From the NCBI GenBank assembly GCA_020541205.1, contig CP048208.1:1863908-1927907 (forward strand): a stretch of DNA of 64,000 nucleotides, read 5' to 3'. The stretch is from Candidatus Hartigia pinicola. Its GTDB lineage: Bacteria; Pseudomonadota; Gammaproteobacteria; Enterobacterales; Enterobacteriaceae. Both the position numbers and the translations under genes were made by a program. Below, one piece after another: positions 37,144 to 50,840 of this stretch. The stretch's first letter is position 1. Each line of letters opens with the position of its first letter. The notes under the pieces were generated by a model. The model did no database searches, had not been told where the DNA came from, and saw nothing but the letters and a program-made list of their open reading frames with translations.

Positions 37144-37620
37144 ATAATTGCCGGAAGTTCTCACACATGTGTTAATTAGAAAATAATTGATACTTTAACG
37201 ATAGGAAATTTTAATTAGAATGGACACACAGTGTGTGAGTTCAGTGAACATATTTCATCACATAAAAACCGAGATATTTGATAGTTACAGTTAACAAAAT
37301 TTCTTCTTGATATTCTATTTTTACTTAAAAAATATAAAATGTGTTTCAACATAATGCATAATGACATACATGCTCACTATTTTCTTTAATAGTTCTGATT
37401 AGAACACAATAAATTTCAATATACATTTTTAAATATTTCGCTTATTTTCTAGATATAATTAATATCGCAGTCACATTCCCCTTGGTATTAATACATTAAT
37501 GCCCACAAGTGTTACCAAGCATGATTACTGCAAAATATACACGAACTTAGTTAGAAAGAATAGTTAAGATAGCTTAGCGTAACATTAATAATTTTCATGG
37601 ATTTTAAATAAGGCCAACAT
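37144..37620 (+). pseudogene. ndk: ndk (nucleoside diphosphate kinase) relic
   Basis: Forward-strand pieces in order: TIGNFN-stop-N (from 37,198) for VIGNIFAR of E. coli Ndk, IAVT for NAVQ near 37,465, KHDYCKIYTNLV (about 37,520) for RADYADSLTENG, DSLA for DSVE, and IIFMDFK near 37,590 for IAYFFGEGE. The active-site histidine segment (GSDSVES precedes; NGTHGSD) is broken: the His codon is now Lys. Stops interrupt the frame. The relic lies 180 bases upstream of the rlmN relic, on the same strand, as ndk-rlmN in E. coli. Confidence 0.78.
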
Positions 37621-37798
37621 AATGCTAATATGTTTATTTCACTTAGCACTTGCACTTTATGTACTTTCTCAGAAAATAGATTACGTTAAACAACAATATT
37701 TCATATAAATGAAAGTAACTTTTATATTCTTAATTATTTTACGAACCCTTGTAAACTACTAAAACTAAATTTAATATTTCTATGATTGAGTAAATCTA

Positions 37799-38950
37799 AT
37801 GAACAACCAAGAAAAAATTAATCTACATCATTTTGATGCTAAAGGTTAAAAAACCTCTTCCATACAAACTATTGGTAATTATATTAGCATAATATTAATA
37901 CTGACATAATACTCTATTATACACTCTATTGTATAACTGCTTCGACTCTTCAGGCGCAATGATTTAATTTCATAAGTAATACTAGTCACAACGATATATT
38001 TTAAATATTATACGTGACACTTTAAGTTTTATAACATTAAACACATTTTAATTTTTTATTTTACTAAATTAAAAAGATCCAAGATAATACTGATTATTTA
38101 GTGTTTTTAAAGATATATTTCAGAATCTATTACTTTGGAAAATAAAATTTTAGTTTAATTATCATTAATATACGAAGCACATAATTACATATTGTTTTTT
38201 TAAGACTGTATATTTCATTTAAAGAATTAATTGCTTCCTTAACAAGATCATTTTTTAAAAACACTAAAATAAAATATTTTTAAATTTTTAAAATTATCAG
38301 GAAAATCTGATTATTATTTTATTTATTAATTAATATTACAGAATAAAAACTCAGATTAGTATTAAATGTAATAATTTTAAAATTTTTAAAATTTGCAAAA
38401 CTTAGATACTTATTTATCCTAAATTTTAATTCTAATGATAGTGAACAAAGATAAAATTTACTAATATAAATAACATAACTTACTACCTAAAAGGTATTTA
38501 CACTATTTTAATTAACGATACCAAAAAGAAAATTTATAAATATTTTAAAATACTATTGAAATCTAATAAATATTCCTCTTACAAAAATAGAGTACACTTT
38601 ACTAAGTAAATTTCTTTAATCACATACAAGATAATTAATTAAAAAATTAATAAATTTTACACTATAATCTCGAATTAATCTCATGTATACCATGTTTGCA
38701 CTATTCTTTTAGCTGCAAAATATGATAAAAATTTTTATAATAATTTTGAAATTAAGTTTTAATATATTAAATGTGTAATTAAATAAAAGCCAGATTGTAC
38801 GCCTATTTAATCTTATAACAGAAAACAGAAATTCTGTGATCTACATCACTTAAAATCCTAGATATACTCCGTGTTAACTTTATGTTATAATTTCGTCACA
38901 TACTTATCTCCATTTTATAGTCTTTAATACTTAATAAGCAATTCTAGTTT
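37799..38950 (+). pseudogene. rlmN: rlmN (23S rRNA/tRNA m2A methyltransferase) relic
   Basis: Radical-SAM methyltransferase gene, dead. From the ATG at 37,799 it reads EKINLHHFD (E. coli KINLLDLNR), later QTIGN for KDLGE, and after a slip LLYTLLYNCFDSSGAMI for WMYHYCCDNFDEMTDIN (about 37,910-37,965), a 17-residue ungapped match in which Tyr, Phe and Asp are kept. I could not follow the rest, including the Cys motif of the cluster; the end is projected from 384 codons. Confidence 0.74.
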
Positions 38951-41900
38951 TAATAAAAATTAAAAAATAATCACATATATTTTTAAAAAATGGCTGAATA
39001 TATTGCTTACTGATTTATGTGTTCCTTATTATAATTATCTATTGTTACATACACAAAACAAAAACTTAGTAAAAACATTGTAATATTTTATAGAAAGATC
39101 ATGTTTTCATTTAACATGAGTTTATTATTATGAATTATTAAAAGATAAAATCCTATACAATACATATTTAAATGAGTAAGATGTTTTATTTATCATGAGA
39201 TAAATCATAATAATTATTATTTTATAATATAAGTTATATAATTTATTTAATTAAAAAATAAAAATTAAAAAATACTTTATAATAAAATTTAATATTTTAA
39301 GATACTATAATATTCATTTTTATGAAAATAAATTTTTCATTACTTAACTAATATTTTAAATTTATTCCATAAATAATAATAAATATTACGTATTATATTT
39401 TATTTTGATTTTTTTAAAAATTAATAATATTATATAATAAATACTTACACTGTTTCTTTTTAAAAAAAATATAACATATATATGAATATAATATAATAAG
39501 AATTTTTACTAAGATTATATTCTTATATATTTATCTTAATTTCACTAATGATCTGAATTCTAAAGATAATATAAACTTTATTTATAATATTTAAAATTAT
39601 ATTATAATTAATATATATTATTAATGCTTAGTTAAAATCAGATTTGATTTTTTAAAAATCCATGAGATTTATAAATATCATTATTTTGTGTAATACGATT
39701 TATCTAAATCTATTTTAATTAATGCATAATACAGCGAAAATGAAATTAATTAAAATCAATAATTTATGTAAAATATTAAAAATAATCGTGTTAAACTCAT
39801 AATTTGATTAGGATGAATTGTTTTTCTTTTTTCTAGTATTTGTATTAAAAATATTTATAATTATTATACAATTATTAATTAATAATAGTATGATAATATT
39901 TATTTTATAAATTGACGTTAGTTAATGGCACTCTCTTTAGTAAAGATATTATACTATTGCATGTTTATTTTATCTCTTATTTTAATTCAATTAAACGATC
40001 TCGATAATTTATCTAATATATTTATAAAATAGATTTAATAGATAAAATTGACTCAAGCCTACACTTATCTTTATAAAAGAAAAGATCACTAATAGATCAA
40101 AAATACTTAAAATATATAAAGTAAAAATTTAGAATATAAATTAATTAAACTACTTCAATAAATAATACAATATCATTAATAAATCCCTATTAAACTCAAA
40201 AAAATCTATTCTAAAATTTCCTGTAAAAACATCGACAAATTTATTTATCACTGTAATACAAATAATAAATTTTATATTATAAACATAAAATAAAATTATT
40301 AATCAATAAAAATTAAAATATATTATTCATCTAACTTTATTAAAGATTCATAATTTTAAAATTATATTACAACAATGATAATTAATGAAAAATCGTTTTA
40401 TTATAATTTATCGATAACATATTAGATATAGTTTAGTTACTTTTACGTACGAAACGTATATTTTAACTTACAAAAGTTTTATAACTTAAAAAGTAAACAA
40501 CATTAACTAGTAATTTTGGATAAAATAAAAAAGAAATTAAACTTCAAAAAAGAAATGTGAGATAATCTCTAAAAGATATAAAATATAAGAGATATTTTTA
40601 CTCTATCTAGAGTAACTATAATCTATAATTTCGATAAATTACTTAACAATATTATTAAGTTAAATTGTGTTTCATGAGATCCAGGGCTAATATTTAAGAA
40701 AATAATCATTCATCATAACTTATTCGTATTAATAAATTAAAAGTTATATAATTAAAGTGGAATAATCGGATTATAATATTATCTAAATTTATTCAATAGT
40801 TAAAAAAATTAAATAAATTTCTAGTGTAGTTATAATAACTAAAATTTATTAAATATTATTAAGTAAAATTCAGTATTTTAATAAAAAACAATAAAAACAG
40901 CTCTTACGTGTAGTTAAACGTGTAAAAAACAATATTTAAAGTAAAATGAAAGTGTGTAAAGTAGTAATCTTTACACTTTTTATTGAAAGATATGTTATTT
41001 AAAGATCAATATAATTTACAAAAAAAATACATACAAACATCCATTATCCAATCTTCACATTTTTACTTCTCAAGTCTAAAAATTCAATCTAATAATACAT
41101 TTAATATTTAAAATTTTAATAATACGATTCATGTAGACGTAATGATGTTTAAAAAATTTCAGAAATGTTTAAGAGTAGTGCATATCATTAAGTATTATTA
41201 AATATTAAATTTACTAGCATTACTAATATTAATTTTAATTATGAACTTAATAAGTGATGTTATGAAAACGTAATGTTTATTTACACTAAGAAGTAATATT
41301 TCAAAAAATAAAAAATCACTTTAATTCAAAAAAATTTATAAATAATTCATTATAATGTCTATAAAGAACTTTATAAATACGTTACAATATTTCTTACATG
41401 ATTGAATTCATATTAAATTTTCACATGATATAAAATGCAAGATGTTGATATAATAGTATCTAAATTATTTTATGATAATATTGTATATTTCTAAAAAATT
41501 TATCTGGTATTTAATTATTTTAGATTTTAATATAGCTATAACATCATAAAATATTATTGAAAAATGTATATAATGTAAAACATAATAAATTTTCTAGATT
41601 AAAAATACAAATAATGACATAGTAGATTAATTTCCTAATCTACTTTTTATATTAAATAATTAGTATTTATGAAATAAATAATGAAATCATATTTATAGTT
41701 ATAGATATTAATTAGGAGAGTCGATAAAATATCACCTTTTGTATAATTATAATATATTTACTTAAGTATTTATTTAGAAGTTAAATATAAACACTATAAA
41801 TAATATAAAGTAATGTAAAATAATTTTAACTCTAGTTAAAATATAAATACATTATTAACTAACTAATTTACCTATAGTTGAAAGTTTTAAGGTTTTTATA

Positions 41901-44900
41901 AATATTTATTAATATAGTATATATAAATTTTATATTAAAGATAATCAATTGTATTATAGGCTCCATTAAAATTTATAATAAATCTGAAAATTTCCTTAAA
42001 AAAATTGAATACCATTTTTATATAAATACATCAAATATAAAATCAATGATATTTATTAAAATGAATACAATATTTTTATAGACATAAATTCCATAAGTTG
42101 ATATTAACTATATGTTTAATAAAAATAATATTCAAGTTAATTTTACGATTGAAGATCATGAATCTTTTATGAATAATCATACGACTATAAAAGCATAACT
42201 AAGACACTATATGCATTTCAAACATAAAGCAAGATTTGTGTTCTTAAGTAAGGTAAATTAAATAAATATTTTTATAATTTTAGTAATATTAAAGTAAATA
42301 AAATATCTTTCATCTTAAATCAAAAGATAGTAAATTTAAAATTGAATGAACAATTACTAACAAAAATTACCTAGATTAATAAATATTGAAATAAAATAAT
42401 AACTATACAAAAATAATACTTTAATCAATAATCTTAATACAATATCTTTTACCAAAATATATTCACTCAATACATTTTATAAAATACATCAGGACAAATA
42501 ATCTGTCTTAATGAAATATTTAAAACTTATCTAGTATTTTTCTAAAAAATAAAGTAATAAATTTTAGAGTTGTACCACAAAAACATCGTGATTTATCTCT
42601 CATTACTTTTATATTCTTGAAAAGTTTTCTTACCAGAATAAGATACATGAAATAACTTACATTTCTTAATAAATAATATTATATTCATAATATTATATTG
42701 TACTCTTTATAAAAATTATTTAGAATTTAACATAGATACTATTTACAAACATTTCAAAAGTATAGTAATCTATTGCTTAATATGCACTTTCATATATGAA
42801 AATAATTATTATTCAAACTAAAATTCTATAAAATACTTTTCTGTTGGTAAGACTTCTAAAGTATTCTTTCAATTATATTGAATAAACTGTGATTTTATTA
42901 TACTGTAATACATTATCAATATACACAAACTTTTTATTCGAATTATCAGCTTTTAAAAAATTTCAGTACATAAATAATTAACAATAGTGTCACAATTCTA
43001 AATATTGCTAACGTAAATTTTATTGATGACATATGTACTTTTTACTGTATCACATACGTCTTTATTTTAATAGTTGTTTAAAGAAAAATCAGAACAATAA
43101 TATGTATTCTTACTATACATCTTAGTAAGTAACATCTTACATTAGTAATCATCTTTGCAGATACAGAACAGAAATGTATTAACATTTATTACAGTACATA
43201 TATTTCTTTATTTTTGAGTAAAAAGCGTATGCTTTATTGAAAATTTTCAATTATAATGACCATTATACTTTTTCTTACTCTAAAAAAATAAACATACAAT
43301 GATAAGATTTAAAATAACTTAACAGAATATAAAATCATAAAAATATCATTCTAAATACAATCTAGATATGTGAATGTATTTCAAATACTTCATCATTTTT
43401 CAATACCTGACTTAGTCAAATGCAATAACTTATGCAAGAAATAAAATACTGTACACCATGCTTCTTTATTAAATTTACTAATTGCTTCAATAAAGACAAT
43501 AATAATAAAGATTTATATCATTCTTGAAGTAATATATTAGAAAATTATAAAATAAGTGTTCAGAATTCTTATCTAAATAAGTTAGATACTATATGTTTAA
43601 ATGTAAAGGAAACAACTTAAGATTTATATTAAAGTAATATTATTATTGATACTGAAATACTACCACTGAAATTAGTAATTAATTCTACTATTGGTTCAAA
43701 ACATAATTATCGACTATACCCAAAGCACTTTTAGTAAGATTCATTAGTAAGATTCACTGCTAACATTGAAGTAATTAGTAAAAACTTCCAGAAAGATCTA
43801 GTTTTTAGTCTAATTTATGAAGTTTAAATAAATTTCCAATGTAAATATATTGCTACGATTTTCTTTAAAAAAGGAATATAAAAAAATCACGATCCAAGCG
43901 ATGATCAATGCATGAACAATCGTGACAATCAATCTGTCAATTAGTAGATCAAATCACTTTCACAACGCGATATATCACTATATATAACTACAGAGTGTGT
44001 TGCAAACTAACCACGAAAATATAAAAAAACATAAGACTAACTTTTACATTCTAATCTAGTGCATTTAATTCTAGCACCGTATTTTGTTTATATGAATAAA
44101 GATACTCTAATATCGAATTATATTTTATTTACACTGCATAAACTCTAATTCAATTCTCTAACTACACAATAACCTATTTTAGTTTTCAAAACTATGACTA
44201 CTTTAATATTGACTACGTTGTAGTCTCTCGACTTAAAAAAAGAAAAAAATAGAATAATATTCAGTAATGACCAAGATTCTAAAATTTTTATGTGCTTTTG
44301 CACTTGTAAAACTATTCTGGACGATTTAAATACAATAAGATTTTTTAAAGTTCTGTATACTCATAATATATAACGTTTTTTATAAAGTAATTTTATTTTT
44401 TAGATAATTTCTAAATTAATATTCGTTAGTTAATACCTAAAATAATTATAAGAAAATAGCATTAATATTATGCTGAACGTGTTAAAAATGTAAAAAATTT
44501 TCAATATTTCTTGTGTCACTCAGGCGATTGTTTTAGACTCAATATTGATGATTCTTCTTATTGTAATGTATTTTTTGAATTGATTAACTTTATATAGAAA
44601 ACTTTTTCACTTAACTATACTTAAATTACTGAACTAAAATATAATATTCATTTTTAGCACTCAATGTTATCTATTTTATGTAAAGTTGCACGACCTGATT
44701 TAATATACAATTATATTAATTACACTATAATAAAATGAATTTTAGTGGTTCAATATTCATTGATAAAACTTATTATTTTTTTATTTTCAGTATTAACATT
44801 ATAAAATTTAATATTAAAAAGAAAAATCATATAAATAACAGAAAAAATAAATATTACTCTTTATATTTTTATTTTTAAGGACTAATAAGTATTATGATAC

Positions 44901-46751
44901 TCAAAAAATAACCCGCAATCATAATTATTAAAATAAAGTTGAGTAATGATAAATAACGTAATCTTTAATAGTTATAGAAGCATTAAACTATTTTTCTAAT
45001 CAATAATAATTAAGATAAAATAATTAATCTCTCAAAAGAAGATGGCATGATATCATCAGACTGATAAAAAAGATAAATTATACTTATTTAATAAATTTAA
45101 TTATAGTATATCTACAATAATTAAAAACTATCAATAAATCTTTTATCTACATAGAAATAAAAAAATAAGACGCATAACAAAGCAGGCGATCAATATAAGA
45201 ACACATTAAAATCATTTGTAAATGTAAAAACAAATCTGTAGACAATTAAAAAACATTTGAGATATATAAAATTAATCTAATAACTAAAAGATATAAAGGC
45301 GCACTATAATTTAAAAAATAAAAAATAATCATTGATCATGATAAAAATATAACTTTCACTAAGTGAATTCGCATGATTTTCAATATCTTAAAAAGATTAG
45401 TATTCTATTGAATATCATGATATTTATAAAAAAGAAAATGTATGACATCAAAAATGTTCAACACTAAACATGCTACAATATGTACGAACATATTGAAATG
45501 TCTTTTATATTTAGTGATGTATTTAGGTGCCCTTATTAAGCTTAATAATTTAACATGAAATGTTATCCAAACATCTTTTATACGTATCAATATAATTTAA
45601 TCACACACACTCAGATATCTAAGTATTTTTTTGTGAATACTAAAATTAATGTACTTTGTATTCCTAATATTATCAGTTGTTATTAAAATAATACGACAGT
45701 AATTTTAATGTATGGACAAAGATACTTAGTTAATAATAAAAATTTTTATTTATTTATACATTTTCATAAAATATTACGACATTTCTAACGTTTAACTGCA
45801 CAAATGATTCAAAAATTATATATATATTTTGACTAATGTTCATGCAGATATTACTAACTATATTTTTAACATATGATAAACTAAATTTTGATTATATTTC
45901 TCTTAGCTGTTCTATGTGAAAATATTAAAATAGTAATATAATCTAGATTTTTATAACATCACTCAGAATCTTATTGCATTAATAATACAATTATTTCATA
46001 TCTATAGAAATAATATAGTACTTTATATACTAAAATTTACAAAAAACGCTTTTTCAGGTATTAAGAAAGAAAAGTTTAATTTTAAAACATTTCTCGATTA
46101 CTTCACTACTGTACAGATTTGCTAATGCTAATAAAATCTATCAAATAATTATATTTGAAAACTTGAATAAACTATTACGTGAAGCACAATCAGTTAACGT
46201 CTAATGATATTTTACATATGATACCCCAATAAAATTTTAATTTTATTAATTTATGTATAATTTTTTTAGATAGTTATTTTATATACATACTAGTTATATA
46301 TTTTATTATAATAACTAAAAATAAAATAATAGCTGAGTTCAATTCGGTTTTTCTTATATATAATATTTTAGCTAAATAAATTCAGTTAGATTTTACTTAT
46401 TTTTTTAATTGTAGTAATAGTAAAAACAAAAATTATTCTTCATTACTGAAGTTTTATCTTAATGTCATGTATTATACTGTTATTATGACTTAAAATAAAA
46501 TAAAGATAATAAAAAATAGTTACACTGATTTTTTTCATAGATTGTTAAATATTTATTTCTGTTATCATAACAAGATATAATTTAAAACACTGTTATAACA
46601 ACAAGCATCTAATAAAGTTTACATCAATAAAATTAAAATTATTTTATACATTTAAACATGTTGAATTTATAAAAAATTTTTAACGCAACATGCTTAAATA
46701 ATAACTTTAAAAATCAAAACCAATCAATTACTAAACTATTTACTATATTAT
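38951..46751. other. 7.8 kb decayed region, no gene identified
   Basis: Extremely AT-rich. Ancestral order after rlmN is rodZ, ispG, hisS, yfgM, bamB, der on the forward strand, which would roughly fill this space, but I tested only a few signatures and could not confirm any. A 61-codon reverse frame at 45,405-45,590 has no recognisable family and may be chance. No tRNA, hairpin terminator or direct repeat stands out. Confidence 0.45.
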
Positions 46752-47345
46752 TTATAATTCATGAAGATAAATAAAATTTGTCGTGACACGACTAATACTA
46801 GATATTACCCTAGCCATTTTTTCTAAAATATAAGATTCTTGTTAAGTTAAAATACCTAATAAAAATACTTGAGAATGTTCAGTAATAATTTTTAAGTTTA
46901 ATGAATTTAAAACTATTAATCATAAGCGTTTGTAACTTAATTTTAGTAGTTAGCTAAAGATCTTTTAAAACCGCACCTAAATTAATAGGGTTCTTTTGAT
47001 GAACTTCATTATACACAGTATTAGATTTTTCTATATTTATTGCTACTTCTTTTCTTATTCAACTAAAGAAATCATAAGTCTAACCTATGAGTAGCACGTT
47101 GCCTTTATACACGTTCCCAATAACACAAGCTTTATTTATAATATTTGATATCTATATTTTTCTTAAACTTTTGACTAATATGCGCTTCTAATATATTACC
47201 ATAAACTTGTCGACGAATAAACTGTGGATCTATTATACTCTTAGTAAGAATAAAGACAGATCTCCGATAACAACTATACCGACATAGCCTTGAAGAAAAT
47301 GATAATAAATAATATATAAATTATTGAAAAAAATTAAATGTGTAT
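46752..47345 (-). pseudogene. dolP: dolP (yraP) relic, full length
   Basis: Outer-membrane lipoprotein with two BON domains, dead but traceable end to end. The reverse strand reads LQGYVGIVVIG for LQGCVAAAVVG, so the lipobox cysteine is Tyr. DPQFIRRQVYGNILEAHIS follows for DPRSVGTQVDDGTLEVRVN, then GNVLLIG for GKVLLVG, NTVYNEVHQKNPINLG for NEVYNEIRQGQPIGLG, ITEHSQVFLLGILT for TTENGEVFLMGLVT, and VISSISRVTTNFIY before TAA for the SRVSGVKRVTTAFTF end. At least four stops and two slips are present. The length is close to the 191 codons of E. coli. diaA and yraN relics lie upstream in ancestral order. Confidence 0.95.
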
Positions 47346-47464
47346 TATTAATCATGTTGATCTCAGAAAAAAATATTATCACTGAAATTATAAAAAAATA
47401 CATGGTTAAAAAATAAATATTTAAATCTTAACACTATCTTGATATATAGCGCATCTTTCTGTAT

Positions 47465-48060
47465 CTTTAGTTTTAAAAATTTACTATCTCTTCTGTGTTA
47501 TCAACAAATTCACTAATAATTATTATATCATATTTCACTATAGCTTTGAAATATCTCTCATATGTTATATACTACTATCTAAGAAATCACTGTACTAAAG
47601 GTACTTTATATTTACGTATGAATTATTGAAGACTAATAATCTCCATAAATTACAGTTAAGAAATTAGTCTTTATGTTTTATTGATGAAAAAGAGAAAATA
47701 GATTTTTCAGATTATGTCATAATACTAAATAAAAACATCGTGCTACATTATAATATAGTCTTTATGATTATATTGTATAGATTTTATTAAATAAAATAAT
47801 TAATTATATGAATAATTATTCTTGAAAAGTATCGAGCGCATAATTTAGAGATTTTAACATATTTCAGTGTTTATTCTTTTTAGTGCAATGAACTTTAATT
47901 ATATTCAAGACTGATTTTTGAGCATATAATTAACTAATATGTTTATTTTTATTAAATTTATTATATAAATATTAACATAATGTCCAATGGTCTCAAATAT
48001 TTTCTCATACTAAATCTTTAGCATTTTCAATAATTTATAGATAATCGCGTATTATTATAA
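47465..48060 (-). pseudogene. diaA: diaA relic
   Basis: DnaA-binding replication-timing protein, dead. Reverse-strand pieces in order: LNIIKVHC for AANAQHFA, then KNKH-stop-NMLKSLNYALDT for INRFETERPSLPAIALNT, FLFSIMT for VLLAIST, NLKNLFSLF for NSRDIVKAV, TNFLTV for TIVALTG, RKYKVP for VEIRIP, and EFVDNT for DLIDNT near 47,488-47,505. The pieces need several frame changes. It lies immediately upstream of the dolP relic, as diaA does in E. coli. Confidence 0.82.
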
Positions 48061-48089
48061 TATTTATTTAATAAATAATCACTTTTATT

Positions 48090-48480
48090 ATAATCGGAAA
48101 TACAGTAAATGATCTTAAAAACTATTAAGTTCATTATAATCAATTATTGTTAAGATAAAATACTATGATTAATGGAAAAACATTATCGATTATAAACTGA
48201 TTTAAAAATTTGTATTTATATTAAATAAAGTTACTTTTATTACAAAAATGTATAACGTAACGTTTTCGTATTTTTCTTAAAAGTAATATATTTAAATTAA
48301 TCTAATATTCATTTCTATTTTTTTGCAATTTTATTTATGATTCATTTTAAATTAACTGAAAATTTTCTATAACTTAAATGTCTATAAAATATTACATATC
48401 TATTTTAAAATTCTTTTTAGTAACTTATAAATAAGTATAAAAATTAACAAGCAATATAATTTTCACTTTTAATAAGGCTC
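48090..48480 (-). pseudogene. yraN: yraN relic
   Basis: Between 48,106 and 48,163 the reverse strand reads YFILTIIDYNELNSF, a stop and DHL, in register with the E. coli YraN end RFDVVAFTGNEVEWIKDAF (N, E and D kept, hydrophobic positions kept). Only this C-terminal piece is recognised; the start is projected from 131 codons. Position upstream of the diaA relic agrees with the ancestral lpoA-yraN-diaA-dolP operon. YraN is a predicted nuclease-fold protein of unknown function. Confidence 0.64.
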
Positions 48481-49575
48481 AAATATTTTATAAGTAAACG
48501 GTAAGTTTAATAATAATTTATTGTAATGATTACTTCATCATTAGGCAAAGCATTCTTAAATACATATCAAGGGAATAACGAGTAATTATTTTCAGATTTT
48601 ATTTATCTTGTTTACGCAAATTGTTATTAGAACCTATTTAAAATCTGTGTGTAACAACAAAATAACAAATTTTAAATTAAAAAAACTAAATTTAGATATA
48701 GAGTAATTTTTATAATTTTTATATTAAAATATTTTTAACTAACATATCTTAAATGATGTAATATTTAAGAATGGAATCTTATAATATAGAGGTTATAACT
48801 TTTACTATCTTACACATTTCTCCTAGAGAATAATAAAAACACTACCCTAATTACTACACTTGTATAATAATTATCTAAAAAAACATATTATTCATATATA
48901 AAAGTAATTTATATATTTTAAAACTCATCAAATTATTTTCACATTATGCTATCTAGCATTATTATCTATAAATAAGTAATCTTAAAACATCTATTCTGCA
49001 CATTATTTAATAAAAATAAACTTTTCTATACTATAAATTTTAAATAATTCGTATCTATATGCTTAACACACTTATTTATAAATGAACATAAACATTATAG
49101 TAATAATACCCCAAGCGCTACTTATAAAAAATTTTTCACTACTATATTTTAACATCTTCTCTAAAAGAGAAGATTCTACGTTAGAATCTTTTTTTTCAAA
49201 GACAATCAAATAATACATAAACATTTTATATTTAAATTGTTTATGATATACTTTTATTTTCTTCAAATTAGTAATAAATTTTTTTAAAAACATTTTTAAC
49301 TGAACTGATGTTTACTGCTAAAGACTTTCTCATTTCAACAAAAATATAAAAACAACCTAATATGTAAAATATTATCATTACTTACTAAGTAATATAGTAA
49401 AATTATTTCATTAAAAAAGTAAGAATAATTACTTTGACTTTTTAAAAGTCATAGAATATTTAAGAAATCATAAATATATTTAATAAACTTAGTATACTTA
49501 TACTCAAGTATCATTTTATAGTCTTAAGTAATATTTTAAGTATAATGAAAAAATTTAAAATGTATATTTATATAT
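48481..49575. other. decayed spacer between yraN relic and nadR
   Basis: lpoA would lie upstream of yraN, and ettA would lie convergent to nadR; I could not align either. A 73-codon reverse frame at 49,072-49,293 is lysine- and phenylalanine-rich and has no recognised family. The space is too small for a full lpoA, so a breakpoint lies here. Confidence 0.45.
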
Positions 49576-50823
49576 TTATGTATTTATAGGTTGCTCATCA
49601 AGCATAAGTAATTTTTGAACAAGGGAAATGCATATTAAAAATCTACTCTCGTAATTTGGAGAGTGAACATGAACAAATTCAACATTATTTTTCTTTAACA
49701 TTTTAACTAGTAAAGCTTGAAATTCATCACGATCATTCTCACTTCCTAATCTACGTAAACCATCCGCAACCCAGGGTGTATTATTTTCTAAAAGAATTAC
49801 AAGATCAAACCGATACTCATCAATTAACGCCTGAACAAAGGGATGTTCTTTACCTTCATATCGCTTACAAAAAGCTTGAGTCGTAATAAAATCAGTATCA
49901 ATAAAAGTAACTTTATTTGCATATTTAACAGCAAAATCAATATATTGTGCATGCCCTAACGCAATTTTATCATAATCAGAATATTGTAGTGCTATCTCGT
50001 TACCACCTAAATGAGACAATACATAATCACACCCGAACTCCCAAGCACTAGTAGTATTAAAAATATTAGCAAGCTTATTAACAAGGGTTGATTTTCCACT
50101 AGATTCTCCACCAATAAGAACAACTTTACGCACAAAAAAAGGCTTCACCTCAGTTGGAATATAGTCCCAATAATGAAAAGGTGCTTGACGAATTTGACTT
50201 CCACTGATGTTCATAAAAGTGCGTTTAGGATCAATAAGAATCGTCTCTACCCCTAAATTTTTTTTATACCTAGGCACATCATTAATTTCACCAGAATAAA
50301 TAAAGTTTGGATAAATGTAGTTTTCTTTAAAAAAATCTTTCATTTTTTCACTCCATACTTTCCAACCGTGTGGATAAGGCTCAATACCTTTCTCGTCAAA
50401 AGAATAAATATAAATATTTTTTTGATACTTAAAAGTTTGCAAAAGCCAACGTAAACGGTCACTAACTGTAGGTTGAAGCGACATAGAGCTGTTAATAAAA
50501 ATTTCTTTATCACGTAATTCATCATAGCAAAGAATAATATGTAGCTCATCGACTTGACTACACGCACGCTGAATTAAATAAATATGACCTGTATGTAATG
50601 GATAAAACTTACCAAAAACAATGCCAATTGTTCTTGGTGTATTCAAGCACTCTAAATTAAAAAAACGATGCAGTCTGGAAAGACTATGAGCGCTTGGATT
50701 TTTAATTTTATTATTAATCAACTGGCTGCAATAATTTTTAGCTATATTACAAGCATTAGAGACTTGTTGTAATGTGTAACCAGCCTGTATAATTAGATTT
50801 TTAAGATAACTAAATTCAGCCAT
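49576..50823 (-). CDS. nadR: NadR, NMN adenylyltransferase / ribosylnicotinamide kinase / regulator
   Basis: Three-domain NAD salvage protein of 415 residues (E. coli 410). The N-terminal helix-turn-helix (about 1-60; TLQQVSNACNIAKNYCSQLI) is preserved in outline, the adenylyltransferase domain has GKFYPLHTGH (71-80) and ISGSQIR (206-212), and the ribosylnicotinamide kinase domain has Walker A GGESSGKST (238-246) and the conserved block DYDKIALGHAQYIDFAVKYA. AAAGGAA precedes the ATG by seven bases. It is the only living gene of serB-radA-nadR: the relics of both partners lie directly upstream in the right order. All three activities look intact, although the nad biosynthesis promoters it would repress cannot be assessed here. 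Confidence 0.97.
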   Translation of the reverse strand: MAEFSYLKNLIIQAGYTLQQVSNACNIAKNYCSQLINNKIKNPSAHSLSRLHRFFNLECLNTPRTIGIVFGKFYPLHTGHIYLIQRACSQVDELHIILCYDELRDKEIFINSSMSLQPTVSDRLRWLLQTFKYQKNIYIYSFDEKGIEPYPHGWKVWSEKMKDFFKENYIYPNFIYSGEINDVPRYKKNLGVETILIDPKRTFMNISGSQIRQAPFHYWDYIPTEVKPFFVRKVVLIGGESSGKSTLVNKLANIFNTTSAWEFGCDYVLSHLGGNEIALQYSDYDKIALGHAQYIDFAVKYANKVTFIDTDFITTQAFCKRYEGKEHPFVQALIDEYRFDLVILLENNTPWVADGLRRLGSENDRDEFQALLVKMLKKNNVEFVHVHSPNYESRFLICISLVQKLLMLDEQPINT

Positions 50824-50840
50824 TTAATTTCCTTTATGCA

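Noticed and set aside
45405-45590. 61-codon reverse frame
   Set aside because: No family, no Shine-Dalgarno, and isolated in a long decayed region; could be chance or a relic piece.
49072-49293. 73-codon reverse frame left of nadR
   Set aside because: Lysine/phenylalanine-rich, no ribosome site, no family recognised; too weak to call a gene.
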